Source of the DNA: Robiginitalea biformata HTCC2501
Lineage (GTDB): Bacteria; Bacteroidota; Bacteroidia; Flavobacteriales; Flavobacteriaceae
Direction: 5' to 3'
DNA: 64,000 nucleotides
Assembly: GCF_000024125.1 (NCBI RefSeq)
Contig: NC_013222.1
Location: 2,520,501 to 2,584,500, forward strand
Of this stretch, positions 1 through 9,313 are shown one piece after another. Every line of letters starts with the position of its first letter. Positions within the stretch are counted from its first letter, which is position 1. Position numbers and translations under genes: made by a program. The notes beneath the pieces were generated by a model. That model ran no database searches, was not told the DNA's origin, and worked only from the letters and a program-made list of their open reading frames with translations.

Positions 1-337
1 CCTCGTCCGTGTTGAAATTGATGCGGAGCACCCCCCCGAGGGCTGCATTGAAACTCTTGTTGTAGATATACCCGATTGCATGCCGGTTGTAGACCTGTCC
101 GACCTGCCCGATAAAGGGCGTGTTTTCGGTTTCCTGGAACCGGAAGTGTGTCTGCGCCACCCAGAACAGCCGTTTGGAAATCCGGATATTCCCGTAGGTG
201 TTCACCCATACTTTGGAAACCGGCTCTTTGTATTTCGAAGTTTCGGGGAGAATGACATCCTCCTGCGCGCGCACTGCGGCAATCCCGGTGACAACCAGGA
301 CCAGGACCGAAAATATGGAGTTTCTCAGTCCGGTCAT
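1..337 (-). CDS. DUF2490-type secreted protein, N-terminal part (runs off window)
   Basis: About 112 residues are visible. The ATG at 337 is followed by a signal peptide ending near AVRAQ, then a stretch with WVNTYGN and RLFWVAQTHFRF, which resembles DUF2490, a Bacteroidetes family predicted to form a small outer-membrane beta barrel of unknown function. The start codon overlaps the stop of the upstream gene in an ATGA arrangement, so the two are probably co-translated. The family call rests on the N-terminus only; the C-terminal barrel lies outside the window. Confidence 0.7.
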   Translation of the reverse strand, partial: MTGLRNSIFSVLVLVVTGIAAVRAQEDVILPETSKYKEPVSKVWVNTYGNIRISKRLFWVAQTHFRFQETENTPFIGQVGQVYNRHAIGYIYNKSFNAALGGVLRINFNTDE

Positions 338-2280
338 TCCTGCAGGTTTTTTTCGGGAAAAGCCAATTCCAGTCGTTCGGCGACGATGGCCGGGTCGTTT
401 TCCCTCCGGAGCCTGCGTTCCAATCGGGAAGTGTCTTCGTCCCGGAGTTTCACAATGCGGCTAAAGGCGGATTTCAGGAAATTCCCGGCTGCCTCCGCAT
501 ATTCGCAGCTAATTTCAGGATCAATACGCCTGAGGGTTTCCGGGATAAGCACATCCGTATAGGCCGTGGTAATCCGTTTCTTGACCGATTCCTCCATCAG
601 CGTGGCCGTAAAAGGATTCCAGACCTGGTCCGTGTAGGCCTCCTGAATAGCCTGTCGCCTTTCGGGCAACCGGTAGATTTCTTTGGCCAGGCTGTCCAGG
701 GCTCCCAGGCAGCCGAGGAGATCCGTGCCGTAAGCCAGTTTCTCCCGGGCGCTGTCCATCGAGGAATACACCCTCAGCCGGTTCTCAGCGCTTCGCCGGA
801 TGGCTACCAGGGCCTGATGCTCCTGTACGGTACTCCCAGGGACCAATGAATCTGCCAGGGCTTCCAGGTCATCGATCAGGACAATCAGGCGTTCCTCAGT
901 ACGGGCGAATTCCTGCTCCTGCCGCTCGGCATTCAGGCGTGCGGTCAGGAGTTCTTCGATACGTTCCAGGTTTCCCCTGGCGTATCCCACCAGGTTGGCC
1001 AGGTATTCCAGCGTATTGGAGGGTGTCCCCAGCTCCACTTCATCAGTATCCCGGTAATTCTGTGACTCCGTTGTCGTATCGGTGGGCACCTCCCCAATCC
1101 TGCCCGGGGGGCTTCCCGCCCAGAGCCCGGAGATGAGTTGATCCCGGGGGACATATTCGAGAATCCCCATCTCAATATATTCAAGTAGTGATTCAGATGG
1201 ATCTATATAATCACTTTTAAACATACGGGTTACCTCCAATAAAAAACCCACTTCTGAATTGGAGCGCTCCAATATTTTCAATCCGGCATTATCCAATAAT
1301 TCCCGGGCAATCCGGGCGGCGACCGGGATATCCCGCCGGAGTCGGCTAACGCGTGTGGAATCTGCAGGGTTCAAAGGAAACCACGGCACCCGAACGCGGA
1401 AACCCGGGCGGTAGTCCGAATTCCCCAGTGCCGAGAGTATCGTGTCGATGCGGCTGTAATAGTGATTATTCCGGGTCAATAACCTGTTCACCTTCCCACT
1501 TGAAATATCGGTCGTGGGGGTATTCAGTTGTATAAGTTTCAGAAAGCGCGCATCGAGATCGATGGCTCGGGAATTTGCAAAGGACTGACTCCAGACCGGG
1601 ATGCGCTCAGATGAGGCGCCCCTGCTAACATCGATATACCGCAGTCGGCCTTCGTCGAATACCCACTCCTCGCCTACCCCGGCACCCGCATCGGAATACA
1701 GCGTCCAGGTATCGTGGGCCAGGCCGTTGCGAAGAAATCGGCCAACCAGGATGTCTGTGGTGTCCCGCAACCGAAAACTCTGCTGGGGAACCCCATTGCG
1801 GTAGGAAACTGAACTTCTGAATAATTCCCGTGCCACCTCAGATCCGGTTATCCGGCTTACCGTATGAACCCATTGACCGTCCGGCCTGCCCGAAACCAGG
1901 GTGCCGGAGGCCTCGTGTTGTACCCCGCTGACTTTCAGGGTATACTGCAGGCCCACCACATCGGTAATACTGTCCGAGCGGTAGGTTCCAAAGCGGAATT
2001 GCCAGGGACCCCGGGGATTATTCCCGGAAAAAGCCCCCGAAACGGAAAATGAGGTATCCGATTCCTGAAGCAGGGATTGCAAATTCGACCGGCTGAATCG
2101 GAAGGCGCCGTCCAGGATGGTATCCCCGGAATCGACCCGGTATTGATATTGGGCACGACCTTTGTAACTGCCTACTTCCAGTGGGCCGGAATATTCCTGC
2201 AAGGTCTGGGCACCCAAAGGCGAGGTTCCCAGCGTCAGGACAGCCATAAAGGCCAGAAGATGAAGGGTCAGGCGTTTCAC
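334..2280 (-). CDS. Secreted protein with MORN-like repeats and coiled-coil C-terminus
   Basis: The protein has 648 residues. A signal peptide ends near PLGAQ at residue 25. Residues 30-220 contain repeated short strands with G-x-W or GxF turns (GPWQFRFG, DGQWVHTV, DTWTLYSD), reminiscent of MORN-variant repeats. Residues 430-560 are charged and helical, consistent with a coiled coil. No catalytic motif is visible. The start is GTG, chosen because it gives a complete signal peptide; no ATG fits. Its stop overlaps the start of the downstream DUF2490 gene, so both probably act together in the envelope. Function unknown. Confidence 0.75.
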   Translation of the reverse strand: MKRLTLHLLAFMAVLTLGTSPLGAQTLQEYSGPLEVGSYKGRAQYQYRVDSGDTILDGAFRFSRSNLQSLLQESDTSFSVSGAFSGNNPRGPWQFRFGTYRSDSITDVVGLQYTLKVSGVQHEASGTLVSGRPDGQWVHTVSRITGSEVARELFRSSVSYRNGVPQQSFRLRDTTDILVGRFLRNGLAHDTWTLYSDAGAGVGEEWVFDEGRLRYIDVSRGASSERIPVWSQSFANSRAIDLDARFLKLIQLNTPTTDISSGKVNRLLTRNNHYYSRIDTILSALGNSDYRPGFRVRVPWFPLNPADSTRVSRLRRDIPVAARIARELLDNAGLKILERSNSEVGFLLEVTRMFKSDYIDPSESLLEYIEMGILEYVPRDQLISGLWAGSPPGRIGEVPTDTTTESQNYRDTDEVELGTPSNTLEYLANLVGYARGNLERIEELLTARLNAERQEQEFARTEERLIVLIDDLEALADSLVPGSTVQEHQALVAIRRSAENRLRVYSSMDSAREKLAYGTDLLGCLGALDSLAKEIYRLPERRQAIQEAYTDQVWNPFTATLMEESVKKRITTAYTDVLIPETLRRIDPEISCEYAEAAGNFLKSAFSRIVKLRDEDTSRLERRLRRENDPAIVAERLELAFPEKNLQE

Positions 2281-2284
2281 GGGG

Positions 2285-2316
2285 CAAAACTAAGTAACTA
2301 TGCCTACATTCTCCAA
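2285..2316 (-). promoter_or_regulatory. Bacteroidetes-type promoter, possibly leaderless
   Basis: On the minus strand, TAGTTTTG at 2292-2285 matches the -7 consensus TAnnTTTG, with TTG at 2316-2314 and a 21-base spacer, inside the accepted 17-23 range. Transcription should begin a few bases downstream, at or next to the GTG start at 2280, so the mRNA would have almost no leader. Confidence 0.5.
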
Positions 2317-2376
2317 CCCAATCGAAAACATTACGCGATTAAAAGCCTTTCGCTATATTCGGAAAAAGATTCACAA

Positions 2377-3213
2377 ATGAACCGACTGATTTTTAAGATA
2401 ATAGCAGTTATCGGGCTTTTATACGCCCAGGTTGGATGCGCCCAAACGGCGCCGCGTCCGGATTTTGACCTCGAAAACGACCTGTTGCTCGCCCATTTTG
2501 ACTGTAAAACGGATGTAGACGACGTACATAGCGTTGCGGCTACGGCCACCCTGTTGCGGCACCCGGATTTCAGGGAAGTCAGATACCATGCAGTTGCGGG
2601 TGCATACGGGGTTCAGGAAGGCCTTTATGTGCCGGCTGAGGAGCTCTTTGAAGCCGCTTTTGGCACCCATTGGTCGGATGCGCATGCCGATTTCGGGAAG
2701 GCCCTGCTGGAGGTGTACGCCGTCGTTTCAGGCACCCTAAGCCGGGGCGGGGACATCTGGATTCCCGAAGCCGGCCAGTCCGACTTTTCAGCGGCTCTTG
2801 TCCGCCAGGTCCGGCAGCGAAACCCGCAGATCGACACGCGGTCCCGGATTCATATTGTCCAGCACAGCGATTGGAACGAGCGGGTTACCTCCCCGGAAAG
2901 CCTGGCCTATGTCAGGGAGCATACGGATTATCGGAAAATACCCGACGGCAATGCAGAAGGGAACGGGACCCCCGGTTTCCGGAAGGACCAGGCGATAGCC
3001 TGGCGGGAACAGTTGAGTGACCCGGAACTCGTGGCGCTGTGGGAAAGCGCCCAGGCAATCGCCAACCGCTACAACGGAGCATCCGGCCGGTACCTGAATA
3101 AATCGATTGCGGCCGGCGGGCTCGATTTCTCGGATGTGTCCGAGACCTGCTGGATTTTTGGTTTGGAAGGCCTGGAGGATGCAAAAGCCTTCTTTGCCCG
3201 GCTCGCCCAGTAA
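2377..3213 (+). CDS. Secreted protein resembling nucleoside hydrolase / DUF1593 fold
   Basis: The protein has 278 residues from the ATG at 2377, which starts a hydrophobic leader ending near QVGCAQT (lipoprotein or ordinary signal peptide; the lipobox is imperfect). Residues 35-55 contain HFDCKTDVDDVHSVAA. This resembles the calcium-binding Asp cluster of inosine-uridine nucleoside hydrolases and DUF1593 proteins, which use DxDxxxDD near the N-terminus. The rest shows no clear family landmark to me. Longer in-frame extensions upstream were rejected because they would precede the signal peptide. An enzyme cleaving a glycosidic bond is plausible but not shown. Confidence 0.65.
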   Translation: MNRLIFKIIAVIGLLYAQVGCAQTAPRPDFDLENDLLLAHFDCKTDVDDVHSVAATATLLRHPDFREVRYHAVAGAYGVQEGLYVPAEELFEAAFGTHWSDAHADFGKALLEVYAVVSGTLSRGGDIWIPEAGQSDFSAALVRQVRQRNPQIDTRSRIHIVQHSDWNERVTSPESLAYVREHTDYRKIPDGNAEGNGTPGFRKDQAIAWREQLSDPELVALWESAQAIANRYNGASGRYLNKSIAAGGLDFSDVSETCWIFGLEGLEDAKAFFARLAQ

Positions 3214-3241
3214 TGCAGATAGCTCGCCCAATATTGCAAAT

Positions 3242-3273
3242 AAAAAAATAAACCCCGGGCCATCCCGGGGTTT
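3242..3273 (-). terminator. Rho-independent terminator of the FKBP gene
   Basis: A perfect 10-bp stem (3250-3259 with 3264-3273, loop CCAT) is followed on the minus strand by a T-rich tract at 3249-3242. It lies just beyond the FKBP stop. The + strand lacks a comparable T run, so it mainly serves the minus-strand gene. Confidence 0.75.
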
Positions 3274-3327
3274 ATGCGATCGTCGTAAATGTATCCGGGC
3301 GGCCGTAAGCCACCGGAGCATCACTCA

Positions 3328-3756
3328 TTACATGATGGCGACCACTTCCAGGTCAAAGACCAGGTCCTGACCGGCCAGCGGGTGGTTGGCATCCACAACA
3401 ATATTGTCTTCATTGACCTCGGCTACACGGAGCTGCCGCTCGGAACCGTCTTGTCCGCGGGCCACGAGCCCCATGCCTACTTCCGGCTTGATGTTTTCAG
3501 GCAGTTCGGAATTCGGTACGGCCTGGAAAAGCTCTTTCCGGATTTCGCCATATGCTTCTTCTTTTGGAATGGTAATGGTCTTTTTTTCGTTGACCTCCAT
3601 ATCCACGAGGCCTTTTTCGAAACCGGGGATCAGGCTGCCCTCGCCGAGTTTCACCTCCATGGGCTCCCGCTCGAGGGAACTGTCAAATACCTCCCCGTTG
3701 GTCAGTTTTCCGGTGTAGTGCACCCGGACCATATCATTCGCTTTAACTTTACTCAT
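3328..3756 (-). CDS. FKBP-type peptidyl-prolyl cis-trans isomerase (SlyD-like)
   Basis: The 142-residue protein starts with VRVHYTGKLTNGEVFDSS, the classic FKBP opening strand, and has GSLIPGFEKGL and a final FDLEVV strand. Between residues 70 and 120 lies an inserted flap domain as in SlyD, the chaperone-like part that binds unfolded segments. There is no signal peptide, so it acts in the cytoplasm as a folding helper. The His-rich metal tail of E. coli SlyD is missing, as is usual in short relatives. An exact -7 element lies about 40 bases upstream and a strong terminator follows. Confidence 0.93.
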   Translation of the reverse strand: MSKVKANDMVRVHYTGKLTNGEVFDSSLEREPMEVKLGEGSLIPGFEKGLVDMEVNEKKTITIPKEEAYGEIRKELFQAVPNSELPENIKPEVGMGLVARGQDGSERQLRVAEVNEDNIVVDANHPLAGQDLVFDLEVVAIM

Positions 3757-3794
3757 AATTCAATTTTAAATGCAGAATATTTCCTAATAAGCTG

Positions 3795-3802
3795 CAAAGG
3801 TA
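3795..3802 (-). promoter_or_regulatory. -7 promoter element of the FKBP gene
   Basis: Minus-strand TACCTTTG followed by C is an exact match to the Bacteroidetes -7 consensus TAnnTTTG. It would give a 5' leader of roughly 30 bases to the ATG at 3756. No TTG is seen at the expected -33 distance. Confidence 0.5.
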
Positions 3803-3895
3803 GTGGCTCTAAACGCATTAGACGAAAAAATCCCCTTTTTTATACCTTTTTTATGGAATTTCCGGCGATTTTCACTGATCTCGGGATGATTTGAT

Positions 3896-4591
3896 TCAAT
3901 TTTCGCGTGTAAACGGTACAAATCGCACAGGCATCAACGACTCCCGAACGAGTTTTCCATTGCGCTTCTTGCGCAGAAGCACCAGGTCGCGGACCCCCTG
4001 ATGCGGACCGACCGGAATGACCATCCGACCGCCTTCGGCTAACTGGTCTACCAGGGGCTGAGGAAGCGCTTCCGCTCCAGCGGTTACGATGATGGCATCA
4101 AACGGCGCCTGCCGGGGCCAACCGTGGTAGCCATCCCCGATACGCACCTGAATGTTTTCGTATCCAAGCGCCTGCAGCCTCTTGGCGGCTGCTTCTCCCA
4201 GGGGCTCCACAATCTCAATGGTATAGACGGAATCTACCAGTTCAGCCAAAACAGCTGCCTGATAGCTGGATCCCGTCCCGATCTCCAATACTTTATCGCT
4301 GCCCTTGAGGCGCAGTGCCTGGGTCATAAAGGCCACCATGTAGGGTTGTGAAATGGTCTGCCCCTCCCCGATTGGCAAGGGGGTGTCCGAATAGGCCTCA
4401 GCACGGTATTTTTCCGGGACAAACAAATGCCTGGGAACCTTGCGCAAGGCCCGCAGGACCGAGCCTTCTACAATGTCGCGGGACTGGAGCTGTTCCCGTA
4501 CCATCCGCTGCCGGAGCTGCGGGAAGTCGGGTTGCCCCCAGAGCCCTTTCAGTACGCCCAGGCAGAGCGCCAGCGATATCAGGGACTTCAT
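3896..4591 (-). CDS. pcm: Protein-L-isoaspartate O-methyltransferase, exported form
   Basis: The 231-residue protein has the SAM-binding motif VLEIGTGSSYQAAVLAEL near residue 90 and the Pcm signature around PLPIGEGQTISQPYMVAFM. Pcm methylates abnormal L-isoaspartyl residues to start repair of aged proteins. The start at 4591 (MKSLISLALCLGV) opens a signal peptide ending near LWGQ, so this copy should act in the periplasm, unlike cytosolic E. coli Pcm. An upstream in-frame extension to 4642 was rejected because it would bury the signal sequence. The gene is transcribed toward the FKBP isomerase gene, giving two protein-quality genes in a row. Confidence 0.9.
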   Translation of the reverse strand: MKSLISLALCLGVLKGLWGQPDFPQLRQRMVREQLQSRDIVEGSVLRALRKVPRHLFVPEKYRAEAYSDTPLPIGEGQTISQPYMVAFMTQALRLKGSDKVLEIGTGSSYQAAVLAELVDSVYTIEIVEPLGEAAAKRLQALGYENIQVRIGDGYHGWPRQAPFDAIIVTAGAEALPQPLVDQLAEGGRMVIPVGPHQGVRDLVLLRKKRNGKLVRESLMPVRFVPFTREN

Positions 4592-4700
4592 TTCAAACGC
4601 TTTTCTTAAAGATACAAAACAGCGGGAAAAGTCCTGTTGCACCGGGAGGGAACGGCTTCGGATTTAATTTTATATTTACCGGATAACCAACTGACTTCAG

Positions 4701-6929
4701 ATGCATTTTTTTCGCCCCTGCTTCATCGCCCTGGCCGCCTGCCTGGTCTGCATACCTGCAAATGCCCAGGAGGCCATTCAGCCCGATACCACCAACCAGC
4801 AGCGCCCCGCCTATGAGGCCGTCGCCCTCGATGAGGAACCCGTGGTGGACGGGGATGTTCTGGGCGACCCGGTCTGGCAGGCCATTCCGGCCACGGAGGG
4901 ACTCCGGCAGATCCGGCCGAATTACGGCCAGCCGGTTTCCGAGCGCACAGCGGTGCGGGTGGCCTACAGCCGATCCACGTTTTACCTTTCCGTGGTTTGC
5001 TATGATTCGGAACCGGACAAGATCGTGGTATCCGATTCCCGTCGTGATGCCGACCTGAACGACGAAGACAGTTTCCTGTTTATCATCGACACGTATAACG
5101 ACCGCCAGAACGGGTTTTTGTTCGGGACGAACCCCCAGGGGATGGAATACGATGCCCAGATCAATAACGAAGGAAAGGGCAATTTTAACGCCAATCGCCA
5201 GCAGGGCGGCGTTATTGGGGGCACCAATCTGAACTGGGATGCCGCCTGGACCGTGCGCACCCAGGTGGGGGATTTTGGGTGGAGCGCGGAATTCGCCATC
5301 CCGTTCCGCTCGCTGCGATTTGCCAGCGGGTCGGCCAAGAGCTGGGGGATGAATTTCCAGCGAAACATCGCCAAGAATACGGAGACAGCCTATTGGACCA
5401 CCCTCCCGCTGGGCTTTGACCTGAAGCGGTTGTCTCTGGCCGGCCAGCTCAGCGGCCTGGATCTGGTAAACCCGGGCAACCTCAAACTAATCCCGTATGT
5501 CCTGGGCCGGGCCACCCGCGACCGGAGCATGGACCCTATCGAAACCGACACGGATTTTGAGGCCGGTGCCGACATTAAATACAGCATCACCCCCGGCCTG
5601 ACCCTCGACTTGACGTACAACACGGATTTTGCCCAGGTGGAGGTGGACGACCAGCAGGTAAACCTGGACCGGTTCAATCTGTTCTTCCCGGAGAAGCGCG
5701 CCTTTTTCCTGGAAAACGCCGGCCAGTTTACCGTAGGGAGCCCCGGGGAGGTAGACCTGTTTTTCAGCCGTCGAATTGGCCTGGGGGACGACGGCAGCGT
5801 GGTGCCCATCATCGGCGGGGCCAGGCTGTCCGGTAAGGTCGGGAATACCAACGTGGGCTTGCTCAGTATGTTTACGGAAGATGTGGAGGAAGCGGGGATT
5901 GAAGAGAACAATTTTTCCGTGGCCCGGGTTAACCACAACTTCCCGGGAACGCGCTCTTCCCTCGGGGGGATTTTTGTGAGCCGTTCGGGGCTCGGGGCCA
6001 CGGATGACGATTACAACCGGGTGTACGCCATTGACGGTAAATGGGGAATCGGCAACAAGGCCGAGGTCAACGGGTATGTTGCCAAGAGCACCACTCCGGG
6101 CATCGAATCGAACGACCACGCGTTTAAACTCCTGGCCAACTACGACTGGAACGGGTGGAACGTGAGCGCCGGTTATACCGAAGTGGGCGAAGGTTTTAAC
6201 CCGGAAGTCGGGTTTTTACAGCGTACCGCCTTCCGAAAACCCGAACTCCTGCTGTTCAAGGCGCACCGCTTTAAGGATGCCGGGCAACTGCTCGAAATCC
6301 GCCCGCATACCTCGTACCGGGGTTACTGGGACTTTGACGGCAACCAGCAAACCGGTTTCTGGCACATCGACAACCACTGGGTATTCCGCAGCGGTTTTGA
6401 AGTGCACACGGGCATCAACCTCACCTACGAACAGGTGTTCCGGCCCTTTGATATTGCCGGGGTTACCGTGCCGGTTGGGGAATACCCGAACGAAGAGCTG
6501 CAACTGGTGGTGATCACCAACCCGAACAACGCCTTTTCCCTGAGTACCCGTACCTTTATCGGAGGGTATTTTGACGGGAAGCGCATCAGCAACAGCGGGA
6601 CTGCCAATTATCGGGTGGGGGACAAATTCGTCTCCTCCCTGACCTTCAGCCACAACGATATCGGTTTAAGCAACGGGGACGTCACCGCCGTAGTGGGCGG
6701 CCTGCGCCTGGCCTATTCGTTTACCCCAAGGCTCTTTGTCCAAAGCCTGATCCAGCGGAACAACGTGTCGAACATCACTTCGGTGAATGCCCGCCTGGGA
6801 TGGCTGCAAAGCGCCAATACCGGCCTCTTTGTGGTGTTGAACATTGTACGGGACGACGACCTGCCGGATGCCCTGGACAATCAGGTGCTGACCATCAAGT
6901 ATACCCACCAGTTCGATATCCTGAAATAA
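4701..6929 (+). CDS. DUF5916 outer-membrane protein with CBM9-like N-terminal domain
   Basis: The protein has 742 residues. A signal peptide (IPANAQ) is followed by a domain with EEPVVDGDVLGDPVWQ, typical of family 9 carbohydrate-binding-like domains. From about residue 240 onward the beta-strand pattern and NTDFAQVEVDDQQVNLDRF match DUF5916, a family seen mainly in Bacteroidetes and predicted to be a beta barrel. FFPEKRAFFLENAGQF is a very characteristic family stretch. The C-terminal strand (IKYTHQFDILK) is consistent with barrel insertion. Substrate unknown. The gene stands alone on this strand. Confidence 0.88.
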   Translation: MHFFRPCFIALAACLVCIPANAQEAIQPDTTNQQRPAYEAVALDEEPVVDGDVLGDPVWQAIPATEGLRQIRPNYGQPVSERTAVRVAYSRSTFYLSVVCYDSEPDKIVVSDSRRDADLNDEDSFLFIIDTYNDRQNGFLFGTNPQGMEYDAQINNEGKGNFNANRQQGGVIGGTNLNWDAAWTVRTQVGDFGWSAEFAIPFRSLRFASGSAKSWGMNFQRNIAKNTETAYWTTLPLGFDLKRLSLAGQLSGLDLVNPGNLKLIPYVLGRATRDRSMDPIETDTDFEAGADIKYSITPGLTLDLTYNTDFAQVEVDDQQVNLDRFNLFFPEKRAFFLENAGQFTVGSPGEVDLFFSRRIGLGDDGSVVPIIGGARLSGKVGNTNVGLLSMFTEDVEEAGIEENNFSVARVNHNFPGTRSSLGGIFVSRSGLGATDDDYNRVYAIDGKWGIGNKAEVNGYVAKSTTPGIESNDHAFKLLANYDWNGWNVSAGYTEVGEGFNPEVGFLQRTAFRKPELLLFKAHRFKDAGQLLEIRPHTSYRGYWDFDGNQQTGFWHIDNHWVFRSGFEVHTGINLTYEQVFRPFDIAGVTVPVGEYPNEELQLVVITNPNNAFSLSTRTFIGGYFDGKRISNSGTANYRVGDKFVSSLTFSHNDIGLSNGDVTAVVGGLRLAYSFTPRLFVQSLIQRNNVSNITSVNARLGWLQSANTGLFVVLNIVRDDDLPDALDNQVLTIKYTHQFDILK

Positions 6930-6958
6930 GGCCGCACTCCGGCCCGGGCTTGCGGGCA

Positions 6959-7891
6959 CTAACGGGCTACCCGGGATCTGCGAAATCGGCGGAGGCTGAT
7001 GGTCTTGTGTTTTGTGCTGATAAAATAAACACCGGTGAGCAGCACCAGGGCAGCCACCACGGATTGTAATGTGATAGGCTCATCCAGGAAGTACCAGCCC
7101 AGGAGCATCGCCACAATCGGGTTTACGTAGGTGTTGGTCGACACTTTTTCGGGCGAAACCACCTTCAGCAGGAAGTTGAATGCCGTAAATGCCACAATGC
7201 TGCCAAAGAGAATCAGCAGCAGCATGGCCCAGAGCGTATCCGCCTGCCATTCCAGGGGGTTGCTCAGGGGCTCCCGGAAGCACAGGCTCATGACCAGCAG
7301 CATCCCTCCGCCCATTAGCATCTGGTAACCCGTGTTTACGAAGGAATTCCCGGGTAAATCAGCCTTGCCAACAAACAGGCTCCCATAGGCCCATGCCACC
7401 ATGGCGGCAAAGATCATGAGAATCCCGATCCAGGCGTCCGGGTGCCGCGTGGTGGCGTCCTGGCTTACGAGCAGGTAGATCCCGAGAATCCCCAGGGCTA
7501 CACCCACCAGGGAGATGGGGCGCAGCCGATGGCCCTGCAGGAGCCACATCAGGAGCATCACGAGCAGGGGCTGGGCCGCAATGATCAGGGCAGCAAAATT
7601 CGTATCCACGAATTTCAATGCCCAAACCACCATCCCGTTGCCGAAACTCAAAAAAAGGAACCCCGCTAGTCCCGTGTTCAGCAACTGGCGCCGCGTAATG
7701 CCCAGTTTTTTTCCCATCAGGGCCGCTATTCCAAAAATCAAAACCCCGGCAATCACAAAACGGATGCCGGCCAGTAAAAAAGGAGGCAGTTCGTCCACGG
7801 CCACCTTATTGAGCAGGTAGGTAGACCCCCAGATAACGTAAATAGCGAAAAATGCCGCAAAGATGAGCGGGGCCTGGGATCGGTTTTCCAT
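6959..7891 (-). CDS. EamA/DMT-family transporter
   Basis: The 310-residue membrane protein has about ten hydrophobic segments in two EamA repeats. The first repeat begins FAIYVIWGSTYLLNKVAV, the usual N-terminal helix. The second contains the motif-rich helix VNPIVAMLLGWYFLDEPI, a strong hallmark of drug/metabolite exporters such as RhaT and YdcZ relatives. The substrate cannot be told from sequence. It is convergent with the DUF5916 gene, with only 29 bases between the stops, and no T-rich terminator is visible there. Confidence 0.92.
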   Translation of the reverse strand: MENRSQAPLIFAAFFAIYVIWGSTYLLNKVAVDELPPFLLAGIRFVIAGVLIFGIAALMGKKLGITRRQLLNTGLAGFLFLSFGNGMVVWALKFVDTNFAALIIAAQPLLVMLLMWLLQGHRLRPISLVGVALGILGIYLLVSQDATTRHPDAWIGILMIFAAMVAWAYGSLFVGKADLPGNSFVNTGYQMLMGGGMLLVMSLCFREPLSNPLEWQADTLWAMLLLILFGSIVAFTAFNFLLKVVSPEKVSTNTYVNPIVAMLLGWYFLDEPITLQSVVAALVLLTGVYFISTKHKTISLRRFRRSRVAR

Positions 7892-7944
7892 GGCGCAATA
7901 TTAATGCAAACCCCGCTTTCAATCGGCAAGGCGCCCGAACAATT

Positions 7945-9141
7945 TTATTCGGCTGAAGCCATCTCCTGTCCGTCGTAGACAATCCGGTAAATGGCATTCC
8001 CGAAATCGTCGGAAACCAGTAGCGATCCGTCTTCCAGAAACATCAGGTCTACCGGCCGGCCCCAGCGGGTCTGGTTCTCGTGGTTGAGCCACCCGTCAAT
8101 AAAGGGTTCATATCCAACCGATTCGCCATCCTTTAGCTTCACCAGGGTCAGGCGGTATCCCGATTTTTCGCTGCGGTTCCAGGAGCCGTGTTCGGCAATG
8201 AGCAGGTGGCCCTGATAAGCCTCCGGGAACATGTCCCCAGAAACGAATTTAACGCCCAGGGGAGCTACGTGGGCGCCCAGGTTTTGCACCGGGGCGACAA
8301 AATCGTCACAGGGTCGCTGGTCGCCGAAGTCCGGGTCGGGAATTGTCCCTCCATGGCAAAAGGGATATCCGAAATGCTGCCCCGTTTCCGTAACCCGGTT
8401 CAGTTCACAGGGCGGGATGTCGTCCCCCATCATATCCCTGCCGTTGTCGGTGAACCAAAGTTCTTCCGTTTCAGGGTGCCAGGTAAATCCCACGGTATTG
8501 CGGACCCCCCGGGCCACAATTTCCCGATTGCTGCCATCCGGGTCCATCCGCGTGATGGTTGCAAACCGTTCATCCACTGAAGTACTGTCGCAGATGTTGC
8601 AGGGTGCCCCCACAGGCACGTACAGCTTGTCGTCCGGTCCAAAGGCGATGTATTTCCAGCCATGGTGGAATTTATCCGGGTAATCGTCATACACAACCAC
8701 GGGGTCCGGCGGGTTGTCCAGCCGGTCTTCAATGCCATCGAAACGCAACAACCGGTCTACCTGGGCCACATACAGGGAGCCGTTCCGGAAGGCTACCCCG
8801 TTGGGTACCTCCAGGGTGGTATCCAGGACAATGGTCCGGTCTGCCCGGTAATCGCCGTCTTCGTCTACCAGGGCATAGAGCTTGTTGGTCCCCCGCGTAC
8901 CCACAAACAGGGTCCCCTTGTCGCCCATCGCCATCGAACGGGCGCCCTCCAGGTCTTCCGCAAAGGTATGGGCGTAGAAGCCCGGCGGCAGGTTCAGGCT
9001 GTCCAGGGGCAGGTTCGAGGTAAACTCCGGACGCGCTTTGGTTGCGTCCTCCGGTTGTTTGGGATCCTCCCCGCAGCCAGCCAGCAGGAGCAAAGCCAGG
9101 CAGGCAGTTCCGTAAAGTGTCAAATGGTGTTTCAAATCCAT
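7945..9141 (-). CDS. PQQ-type sugar dehydrogenase / sorbosone dehydrogenase-like lipoprotein
   Basis: The 398-residue protein starts with a lipoprotein signal (LLLLAGCGEDP). The beta-propeller has landmarks of soluble glucose/sorbosone dehydrogenases: ARSMAMGDKGTLFVGTRG, FHHGWKYIAFGPDDKLYVPVG, ARGVRNTVGFTWHP, ELWFTDNGRD and LIAEHGSWNR. The repeated GxR-N-x-V-G-F and TDNGRD motifs line the cofactor face in that family. It probably sits in the outer membrane facing the periplasm and oxidises an aldose or related sugar, but PQQ dependence is not shown and no pqq genes are in the window. Confidence 0.88.
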   Translation of the reverse strand: MDLKHHLTLYGTACLALLLLAGCGEDPKQPEDATKARPEFTSNLPLDSLNLPPGFYAHTFAEDLEGARSMAMGDKGTLFVGTRGTNKLYALVDEDGDYRADRTIVLDTTLEVPNGVAFRNGSLYVAQVDRLLRFDGIEDRLDNPPDPVVVYDDYPDKFHHGWKYIAFGPDDKLYVPVGAPCNICDSTSVDERFATITRMDPDGSNREIVARGVRNTVGFTWHPETEELWFTDNGRDMMGDDIPPCELNRVTETGQHFGYPFCHGGTIPDPDFGDQRPCDDFVAPVQNLGAHVAPLGVKFVSGDMFPEAYQGHLLIAEHGSWNRSEKSGYRLTLVKLKDGESVGYEPFIDGWLNHENQTRWGRPVDLMFLEDGSLLVSDDFGNAIYRIVYDGQEMASAE

Positions 9142-9313
9142 GGTGTAAATTTTCCCCTAAAATACAACATACGCCCCGCAATTGCAGATGCCGGCTAAAC
9201 TATCCGGCTGCGGGCTTCAGGTTCCCGGGGGGAATTCGTAAATTTTGCGGCATCCACAAAGGCCGGGGAGAAATCCCCGGACTTTGGCCAAATTAACATC
9301 GAAACAAGGAACT

